Shown here: piece by piece, positions 58,418 to 64,000 of the stretch
How positions within the stretch are numbered: position 1 is the stretch's first letter
Layout of the letters: each line of letters starts with the position of its first letter
Assembly: GCA_963793415.1 (NCBI GenBank)
Contig: CAWCAC010000002.1
Span: 1,612,001-1,676,000 of the forward strand
Reading direction: 5' to 3'
Origin: CAXMST01 sp963793415
Lineage (GTDB): Bacteria > Actinomycetota > Thermoleophilia > Solirubrobacterales > 70-9
Length of the DNA stretch: 64,000 bases
Made by a program: the position numbers and the translations under genes
Notes under the pieces: model-generated
What the model was told of the DNA's origin: nothing
Seen by the model: the letters and a program-made list of their open reading frames with translations, nothing else
The model's database searches: none

Positions 58418-61204
58418 ATGGGGAAGCGAGTGGGAGCACGCTGGGGTCGACCCGCGGGGACCGCGCGCAGACCGCTGGCGGTAGCCGCCGTCGCGCTCGG
58501 CGCCTGGCTCGGCTTCGGCCCGGTCAGCGCCGAGGCCGGCCTTCCGTATGTCCACGCGCATCGCGGCGGCACGCTCGAGACGCGGGGATCGGCCCAGGTG
58601 CCGACCCGCACCGAGGAGACCCTGAAGACCTTCCGGCATGCGGCGAAGGCGGGCTTCGTGCTCGAGCTCGACGTGAAGCTGACCGCCGACGACGTCCCCG
58701 TCGTGATCCATGACGCCGAGCTCGAGCGGACTACGAATTGCACCGGCACCGTCGCCGAGATGACCGCCCGGCAGTTGCGCAATCAGTGCGTCGCCGATCT
58801 GCTCGGCACGGCCGAGAACACGCAGCCGCTCGACCGCAACGACCCGCGTCGCGAGCCCGTGCCGACGCTGGCCGAGGTACTCGACCTGGCCTTCGACCAC
58901 GGCGCCAGGGTCAACCTCGAGATCAAGAACGTCCCCGGCGATCCTGACTTCGAGTCCGGACCGATGCCCGCCTACGCGAAGAAGGTCGCGGCGGCGATCG
59001 AGCGCTCGGGCTACCCGCCGTCGTGGCTGATCGTGCAGAGCTTCTGGCCCCCGAACCTCGACGTGATCGAGTCCGACCCCTACTTCGAGCGGACGCCGAC
59101 TTCGTTCCTCTCGCTCGCCGCCTCGAACTCGGCGGCTCCGGGGGTGGCGGTCGACCGCGGCTACGAGTACGTCTCCCCACAGTGGCCGGTGGCGCCCTCC
59201 TACATCCAGGAGGCGCACGCGCTCGGCCTCCAGGTGGCGCCGTTCACGCTCGACTCGGCCGCCGATCTGCGCGACGCGGCCGAGGCCGGCGTCGACGCGG
59301 TGATCACCGATGACCCGCTGCTCGCCCGCGAGGTCGGCAACCGCGCCGAGCCCGCCGCGCCGAAGCCGCCGCCGGCGCCGGCGCCGGCCGACTGCCGCGC
59401 GGCTCTCGGGCCCGAGCAGCGCTCGCCGGTCGAGAGCTACCACCCCTCGGACAGCGGCCCGCGCGTGTTCGCGCTGCAGTTCCTGCAGGAGATCCGCAGC
59501 GTCGAGACCTACCGCTCGTTCCGGACCAAGATCGAGTGCATGATCCTCGAGTACGTAAAGCCGCGGCTGGCGCGAGACCGGCCCAACGTCGTCGCTCTGA
59601 CCGAGGACGTCGGGCTGATGACGCTGGCGACCGGCAGCAGGGGCGAGGCGGCGCGGGCGCTGGCCTCGGACCCCGACGCGCCCTCCTGCGAGTTCGAGCC
59701 GGTCCCCTGCGGGATCGCCGGCGTGATCGTCGCGATCCAGAGCGGCTACGACGACGTGATCACCGAGTACAGGTCGCGTTTCCCGGACATGCCCGCGGTG
59801 GGCGCCACCTTCGTCGCCGGCACCGACACCTTCGGGCGCGGCTGGATGCAGACCTTCAGCGACATGGCGAAGCGGTACGACGTCTACATCCTCGGCTCCA
59901 ATAACCAGGCGCCGTTCCGTGAGTCCGTCGATCCTGCCGAGGTGGCCAAGTTCGCCGATCCGGACGTGCCGAAGGCGAAGACGGCCTTCGTCGCGACCGA
60001 CGATGCCGCCTACAACGAGGTCTTCATGTGGGCGCCCGAGCGGATCACCGACGAGGGGCCGCGGCCGCTCCGCAACGTCGTCGCCCAGAACAAGAAGGTG
60101 CCGCTGACCGAGATCGAGAAGGTGATGCAGCTCGAGCCCGGGCCGGCGACCGGCCCCGACGCTGTCGAGAACGTGCGCCCGTACGCGCTGCCCGGCTCGA
60201 AGGCGAGGATCTCGTTCGCGACGAGCCTGCCCGCCTTCGTCTACGACGGTGGGCCGGTGACCCCGTTCGCCGAGGCGCCGCCGGCGGGCACCGACCCCTG
60301 TGCCGACACCTCGAAGTACTACATGTACTGCCTCGACGAGCTCGGCACCAACCTCGTCATGCAGGACGAGGCCAACCCGGGCCGCTGGGCGACCCGGGCA
60401 GGCGGCGAGTGGCAGCCGCTCGAATGGATGAGCTCGACCTGGCGCGCAGCCGCGGACCCGACCGTCTCCTTCGACTACAACGTGACGCCGCACATGGTCG
60501 GCAACCTCGCCGACCTCCCCTTCGATGGCCAGACGGCGATCACCCAGCGCGGGCTCGGCGCCGACGCGCCCCCCGCACAGGGCTGCAACTACGTCGGCGA
60601 CTCGAAGTTCCTGAGTGAGGATCCCGAGAAGTACCGGGTCTACTCGGGTCCGAAGACCGAGTTCCTCGGCCTCGCGCCCTGGGTCCGCGCCGATGCCTCG
60701 CGCGAGAGGCTGCGCGCCGCGGGGGAAGCGCTGGCGCCCTCCTCGGGCAAGCCACGCGAGAACCGCTACGTCGAGACGGCCGTCGTCGCCGATCTGCCGT
60801 TCCCGCCGGACCCGGACCGGCCGTTCTGCAACGGCGGCAGCGTCGCGGTCGCGGGCCCGTGCGCGAACCTGAAGGTCGGCACCACCTTCTCCGACAGCCT
60901 CAACGGGCTGCGCAAGGGCGACCGGATCAAGGCGCTGCGCGGCGCCGACGCGATCCGTGGTCGTGCCGGCGAGGACTGCCTCGGCGGCGGTGGCGGCGAT
61001 GACCGCGTCGAGGGCGGTGGCCACCGCGACCGGATCGACGGCGGCCACGGCGAAGACCTACTGCTCGGCGATGCCGGCGGCGACAGGATCACGGCGGCCG
61101 GCGACGGCAGCCGGGATGTCGTCCGCTGCGGGGCCGGCAAGGACACCGCGATCGTCGATCGCGGTGATCGAGTCTCTGGATGTGAACGAGTGAGGAGAAG
61201 CTGA
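58418..61204 (+). CDS. Secreted GDPD, nitrilase-like and RTX-repeat fusion protein
   Basis: 928 residues with a signal peptide (about 1-40). Residues about 45-305 are a glycerophosphodiester phosphodiesterase domain (HAHRGG, ELDVKLTADDVPVVIHDAEL, VNLEIKNV, DAVITDDPLLA). After a proline-rich linker, about 350-830 resembles the nitrilase fold: Glu396 in ALTEDVG, YDVYILGS, Lys559/560 in NKKVPLTEIE and Cys638 in YCLDELGTNLVM. Residues about 860-915 are glycine/aspartate RTX-like repeats (GGGGDDRVEGG, GGHGEDLLLGDAGGD) that should bind calcium. The second-domain assignment is tentative. Followed by a GDPD paralogue. Confidence 0.8.
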   Translation: MGKRVGARWGRPAGTARRPLAVAAVALGAWLGFGPVSAEAGLPYVHAHRGGTLETRGSAQVPTRTEETLKTFRHAAKAGFVLELDVKLTADDVPVVIHDAELERTTNCTGTVAEMTARQLRNQCVADLLGTAENTQPLDRNDPRREPVPTLAEVLDLAFDHGARVNLEIKNVPGDPDFESGPMPAYAKKVAAAIERSGYPPSWLIVQSFWPPNLDVIESDPYFERTPTSFLSLAASNSAAPGVAVDRGYEYVSPQWPVAPSYIQEAHALGLQVAPFTLDSAADLRDAAEAGVDAVITDDPLLAREVGNRAEPAAPKPPPAPAPADCRAALGPEQRSPVESYHPSDSGPRVFALQFLQEIRSVETYRSFRTKIECMILEYVKPRLARDRPNVVALTEDVGLMTLATGSRGEAARALASDPDAPSCEFEPVPCGIAGVIVAIQSGYDDVITEYRSRFPDMPAVGATFVAGTDTFGRGWMQTFSDMAKRYDVYILGSNNQAPFRESVDPAEVAKFADPDVPKAKTAFVATDDAAYNEVFMWAPERITDEGPRPLRNVVAQNKKVPLTEIEKVMQLEPGPATGPDAVENVRPYALPGSKARISFATSLPAFVYDGGPVTPFAEAPPAGTDPCADTSKYYMYCLDELGTNLVMQDEANPGRWATRAGGEWQPLEWMSSTWRAAADPTVSFDYNVTPHMVGNLADLPFDGQTAITQRGLGADAPPAQGCNYVGDSKFLSEDPEKYRVYSGPKTEFLGLAPWVRADASRERLRAAGEALAPSSGKPRENRYVETAVVADLPFPPDPDRPFCNGGSVAVAGPCANLKVGTTFSDSLNGLRKGDRIKALRGADAIRGRAGEDCLGGGGGDDRVEGGGHRDRIDGGHGEDLLLGDAGGDRITAAGDGSRDVVRCGAGKDTAIVDRGDRVSGCERVRRS

Positions 61205-62124
61205 TGACGGTTGTGGACAGGCGCCGAGCGCGCTTCGGTACGAGGGTCGCGGCGACGGCCGCCGCAGTGGCGCTGCTGGCGGCGCTCGGCGCCTCGCGGG
61301 CCGAGGCGGCGGGCCAGTCGTTCGTGCAGGCTCATCGCGGCGGCCCGCTGGCGACGATCGGCGGAGTCCAGAAGCCGGTCCGGCCCGAGGAGACGCTGGC
61401 GACCTTCCGCAACGCTGCCAAGGCGGGCTACGTCGTCGAGCTCGACGTCAAGCTGACCGCCGACCGCGTCCCCGTCGTCCTCCACGACGCCTCGCTCGAG
61501 CGGACCACTAACTGCGACGGCAACGTCGGCGAGATCACGGCCGCGGAGTTGCGCGCGCAATGCGAGGTCGACCTGCTCGGGACCGACGGCAACGACAAGC
61601 CGATGAAAGCCGACGATCCGCTGCGTGCCCCGGTGCCGCAGCTCGGCCAGGTGCTGCGGATGGCCAAGCACAACAGAGCCTGGATCAACCTCGAGATCAA
61701 GAACCAGCCGGGCGAGCCAGACTTCGACGCCGACCCCGAACCGGCCTACGCGAAGAAGGTCGCCGCGAAGATCGAGCGCTCCGGCTTCCCCCCGCGGAAG
61801 CTGATCGTGCAGAGCTTCTGGCCCGCGAACCTGAGCGTGATCGAGGCCGACCCGTACTTCGATCAGACGGCGACCTCGTTCCTGTCGCTGGCGGCGGGCA
61901 ACAGCGGCGCGCCCGCGATCGCCGAGTCGGTCGGGGCCGAGTACGTCTCGCCGGGTTGGCCGGTGACGCCGAAGTACGTCGACGACGCGCACGGGATGGG
62001 ACTGAAGGTGCTGCCGTACACGATCGATGCGGCCGCGGACCTGCGGGCGGCCGAGCAGGCAGGAGTCGACGGCGTCATCACTAACGACCCGCGCCTGGCG
62101 ACGCAGATCCACAAGGGCGGCTGA
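61204..62124 (+). CDS. Secreted glycerophosphodiester phosphodiesterase
   Basis: 306 residues with a signal peptide (about 1-35). GDPD catalytic motifs: QAHRGG, RPEETLATF, ELDVKLTADRVPVVLHDASL, WINLEIKN and GVDGVITNDPRLA. It hydrolyses glycerophosphodiesters to glycerol-3-phosphate and an alcohol. Very similar to the first domain of the preceding protein (shared SDPYF/ADPYF and YAKKVAA segments), so it arose by tandem duplication; its ATG overlaps the previous stop (TGATG). Confidence 0.93.
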   Translation: MTVVDRRRARFGTRVAATAAAVALLAALGASRAEAAGQSFVQAHRGGPLATIGGVQKPVRPEETLATFRNAAKAGYVVELDVKLTADRVPVVLHDASLERTTNCDGNVGEITAAELRAQCEVDLLGTDGNDKPMKADDPLRAPVPQLGQVLRMAKHNRAWINLEIKNQPGEPDFDADPEPAYAKKVAAKIERSGFPPRKLIVQSFWPANLSVIEADPYFDQTATSFLSLAAGNSGAPAIAESVGAEYVSPGWPVTPKYVDDAHGMGLKVLPYTIDAAADLRAAEQAGVDGVITNDPRLATQIHKGG

Positions 62125-62154
62125 GGGGGCCTGGGGGCCGGGGGCTGCGCCCTC

Positions 62155-62160
62155 TACCCT
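62155..62160 (+). promoter_or_regulatory. -10 element TACCCT, moaA
   Basis: TACCCT, 6 nt before GTG 62167; leaderless start predicted. Confidence 0.55.
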
Positions 62161-62166
62161 GAACGG

Positions 62167-63171
62167 GTGCCCGCGGCAGAGTCCGAGCCCCTCGTCGACG
62201 CCCATGGCCGCCTGATCGGCGATCTGCGCGTCTCCGTCACCGACCGCTGCAACTTCCGCTGCCAGTACTGCATGCCGGCCGACGGCCTGCCCTGGCTCGA
62301 GCGTGACGAGATCCTCACCTTCGAGGAGATCGAGCGGCTCGTGCGGTTGTTCGCGAGCTTCGGTGTCGGCGACGTGCGGCTGACGGGCGGCGAGCCGCTC
62401 GTGCGCCGCGACTTCCCGCGCCTGGTCTCGATGCTGTCCGCGATCGAGGGGGTCGACGATCTCTCGCTGACCACGAACGCCTACCTGCTCGAACGCGACG
62501 CGGCCGCCCTGGTCGACGCCGGCATCGGCCGGGTCAACGTCTCGATCGATTCGCTCGCCCGCGACCGCTTCTTCCAGATCACCCGGCGTGACGCGCTGCC
62601 GCAGGTGCTGCGCGGTCTCGAGGCGATTGCGGCCTACCCGGAGGTCCGGCCGGTCAAGGTCAACGCGGTCGCGATCCGCGACTTCACCGAGGACGAGGTT
62701 CTCTCCTTCGCCGAGCTCGCCCGGACCACCGACTACCAGGTGCGCTTCATCGAGTTCATGCCGCTCGACGCCGACCGTGCCTGGGAGCCCGACTCGGTCC
62801 TGACCGGCGCCGAGATCCGGGCGCTGATCGAGGCCCGCTACCCGATGGTCGAGCGCGAGCGCGAGCCCTCGGCGACCGCGCGCGTCTTCGGTTTCGCCGA
62901 CGGGGCGGGGGAGATCGGCTTCATCAACCCGGTCTCGGAGCCGTTCTGCGCCGACTGCAACCGGGTCCGGCTGACCGCCGAGGGCAAGCTCCGCACCTGC
63001 CTGTTCTCGATCCACGAGACCGACCTGCGCGAGCCGATGCGGGCCGGGGCCGAGGACGACGAGCTCGAGCGGATCGTCCGCGAGGCGGTCTGGCGCAAGG
63101 AGCTCAAGCACCACGTCGGCGAGCCCGGCTTCAGGGCACCGCCCCGGTCGATGAGTGCGATAGGCGGCTGA
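62167..63171 (+). CDS. moaA: GTP 3',8-cyclase, molybdenum cofactor biosynthesis
   Basis: 334 residues. Radical-SAM cluster CNFRCQYC near the N-terminus, LTGGEPLVRRD, VNVSIDSL, a second [4Fe-4S] cluster in FCADCNRVRLTAEGKLRTCLF, and the conserved C-terminal Gly-Gly needed for activity. It converts GTP to the cyclised precursor of pyranopterin with MoaC. It heads a molybdenum block with a TOBE regulator and modA. A palindromic repeat starts one base after the stop. Confidence 0.96.
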   Translation: MPAAESEPLVDAHGRLIGDLRVSVTDRCNFRCQYCMPADGLPWLERDEILTFEEIERLVRLFASFGVGDVRLTGGEPLVRRDFPRLVSMLSAIEGVDDLSLTTNAYLLERDAAALVDAGIGRVNVSIDSLARDRFFQITRRDALPQVLRGLEAIAAYPEVRPVKVNAVAIRDFTEDEVLSFAELARTTDYQVRFIEFMPLDADRAWEPDSVLTGAEIRALIEARYPMVEREREPSATARVFGFADGAGEIGFINPVSEPFCADCNRVRLTAEGKLRTCLFSIHETDLREPMRAGAEDDELERIVREAVWRKELKHHVGEPGFRAPPRSMSAIGG

Positions 63172-63275
63172 CGGCGTCCTCTGACGCGGCGCCTGAGCGC
63201 ACCCGCACCGGGCTCATGTAGCTCCGCTACACCGCGCCCGTTGCGTGCACGCTCATGCTTGGTCAGAGAACGCCT
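63172..63275. repeat. 104-bp palindromic repeat, copy 2 (inverted)
   Basis: Reverse complement of 56407-56510 with 4 mismatches. The inner stem reads TGTAGC-GGA-GCTACA, a compensated G-C to A-T change relative to copy 1. It lies directly after the moaA stop and ahead of the regulator gene. Confidence 0.85.
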
Positions 63276-63310
63276 CGGCTCCTGCTGTCTGCCTATGCAA
63301 TGCTTAGGCA

Positions 63311-63709
63311 ATCGCGGAGACCAACGACAGCGATCTGAGCCTCGGGGAGGCGGCCAAGCAGCTTGGCGTCAGCGTCGACACGTTGCGGCGGTGGGACTCG
63401 GCCGGGAAGGTGAAGACGACTCGGGACGCCTCCAACCGGCGCCGGGTTCCGGTCGCTGAGGTCGAGCGGCTGCGGCCCTCGCCCGGACGGCATGTCACCG
63501 GCACCGGTGCCTCGCCGCGCAACCGCTTTTCGGGGACCGTCACCTCGGTCGAGGTCGACGGTGTCATGGCCCTGGTCGAGATCGAGGCCGGGCCGCACCG
63601 GATCACGGCCGCGATCACCAGGGACTCGGTCGAGGAGCTCGGCCTCACCGAGGGCGTCGAGGCCACCGCCTTCGTCAAGGCGACCTCGGTGATGGTCGAG
63701 CGGGCGTGA
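63311..63709 (+). CDS. MerR-like HTH plus TOBE (molybdate-binding) regulator
   Basis: About 132 residues. The N-terminal HTH is SLGEAAKQLGVSVDTLRRWDSAGKV with RRRVPVAEVERL; the C-terminal half is a TOBE/Mop domain (RNRFSGTVTSVEVDGVMALVEIE ... FVKATSVMVERA) that binds molybdate. It should control the modA operon. No ATG/GTG/TTG lies upstream of the HTH: the frame opens after a stop at 63305, leaving ATC 63311 or CTG 63335; a TTG at 63383 would cut the HTH. Coordinates assume 63311. Stop overlaps modA (GTGA). Confidence 0.78.
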   Translation: MAETNDSDLSLGEAAKQLGVSVDTLRRWDSAGKVKTTRDASNRRRVPVAEVERLRPSPGRHVTGTGASPRNRFSGTVTSVEVDGVMALVEIEAGPHRITAAITRDSVEELGLTEGVEATAFVKATSVMVERA

Positions 63710-64000
63710 GCCGCTTCGGCTCCACCGTTGCACTCGCCGCCTGCGCCCTCATCCTCACCTCCTGCGGCGATGGCGACTCCGCCTCGACGGCCGCCGGCTC
63801 AGGTGCCAAACCGGAGATCGTCGTCTTCGCCGCCTCCTCGCTGCAGCCCGCCTTCGAGGCATACGCGAAGCAGTTCCCCGCAGCGGACATCGCCTACTCG
63901 TTCGCGGGCTCGGACACGCTCGCGGCGCAGATGCGACAGGGTCTCGAGCCCGACGTCTTCGCGGCCGCCAACACGACGTATCCGGAGCAGCTCCACGCCG
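63706..64000 (+). CDS. modA: Molybdate ABC transporter substrate-binding lipoprotein, 3' end outside window
   Basis: The first 98 residues are visible from GTG 63706: a lipoprotein signal (ALILTSC, Cys18), a Ser/Ala linker, then EIVVFAASSLQPAFEAYAKQFP, IAYSFAGSDTLAAQMRQGLEPDVFAAAN, the ModA oxyanion-binding start. It captures periplasmic/extracellular molybdate for an ABC importer presumably encoded next. Its GTG overlaps the regulator's stop codon. Confidence 0.93.
   Translation, partial: MSRFGSTVALAACALILTSCGDGDSASTAAGSGAKPEIVVFAASSLQPAFEAYAKQFPAADIAYSFAGSDTLAAQMRQGLEPDVFAAANTTYPEQLHA

Noticed and set aside
57371..61048. Minus-strand open frame of about 1225 codons opposite the heparinase-like and GDPD genes
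   Set aside because: Composition is Arg/Val/Gly-rich with no domain, and the plus strand has clear families and catalytic motifs; this is the usual antisense shadow of GC-rich codon usage.
60950..61120. Short direct repeats rich in GGCGGC/GGCGAC
   Set aside because: They encode the glycine/aspartate RTX-like repeats of the GDPD fusion protein; not a CRISPR or intergenic repeat.
60766..63114. Minus-strand open frame of about 780 codons opposite GDPD and moaA
   Set aside because: Same GC-bias artefact; moaA and GDPD on the plus strand are unambiguous.

Overview
The window is GC-rich actinobacterial DNA with frequent GTG/TTG starts, almost no sequence between genes, and many genes that appear to be transcribed from TANNNT -10 elements lying 6-9 nt upstream of the start codon (probable leaderless mRNAs). 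Gene content (actinobacterial LexA boxes, a sulfide:quinone-reductase-like enzyme, DUF1015, DUF2993, FAD oxidase with a LuxR-TPR regulator) and a repeat whose reading frames resemble ones I associate with Solirubrobacterales suggest class Thermoleophilia. That placement is inference. There is no rRNA and no CRISPR array, and I found no integrase or transposase.

Region 1 (1-9.7 kb) is a respiratory locus: cytochrome oxidase subunit III, UspA-like proteins, a diheme cytochrome c lipoprotein, a CBS protein, and a minus-strand operon ctaC-ctaD-ctaB-(36-aa membrane peptide)-subunit IV. The striking point is that subunits I and II keep the fold signatures but have lost nearly all metal ligands. The CuA cysteines and one CuA histidine are gone. 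All three CuB histidines, the heme a3 histidine, one heme a histidine, the active-site tyrosine and the K-channel lysine are also replaced. The frames are intact, so this looks like a conserved ligand-less oxidase paralogue rather than a decaying gene.

Region 2 (9.7-21.4 kb) holds lipid and redox genes (PAP2 phosphatase, UPF0104, thioredoxin-reductase-like), an EamA exporter, a fatty-acid/amino-acid operon (class IV aminotransferase, acyl-CoA dehydrogenase, enoyl-CoA hydratase) and a tightly overlapping operon DUF1015-pduO-osmC-SDR-NUDIX. Region 3 (21.4-33.3 kb) is a tRNA-rich accessory zone with six tRNAs (Pro-TGG, Leu-CAA, Leu-TAG, Trp, Gly, Pro-GGG) and two small nuclease-like genes, each behind a palindromic LexA/SOS box. 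Two partial copies of the tRNA-Pro(GGG) 3' half lie about 1.1 and 5.9 kb downstream of the tRNA. They bound cargo (a metallo-hydrolase; then an MFS transporter, FAD oxidase and LuxR regulator) and mark tandem integration or accretion.

Region 4 (33.3-54 kb) carries secreted proteins (Asp-box sialidase-like, alpha/beta-hydrolase-like, Tat-exported sulfatase), short-chain dehydrogenases, and transporters (VIT, MgtC/DUF4010, Pit with its DUF47 partner, ChrA, ZIP, AmtB with PII). Pit and AmtB are each broken by single-base insertions. Region 5 (54-64 kb) has a ROK kinase, a frameshifted heparinase-like gene, a three-domain GDPD/nitrilase-like/RTX secreted protein followed by a GDPD paralogue, and a molybdenum block (moaA, MerR-TOBE regulator, modA running off the end). 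Two 104-bp copies of one palindromic repeat, with a compensatory base-pair change, sit just after the ROK kinase and moaA genes.
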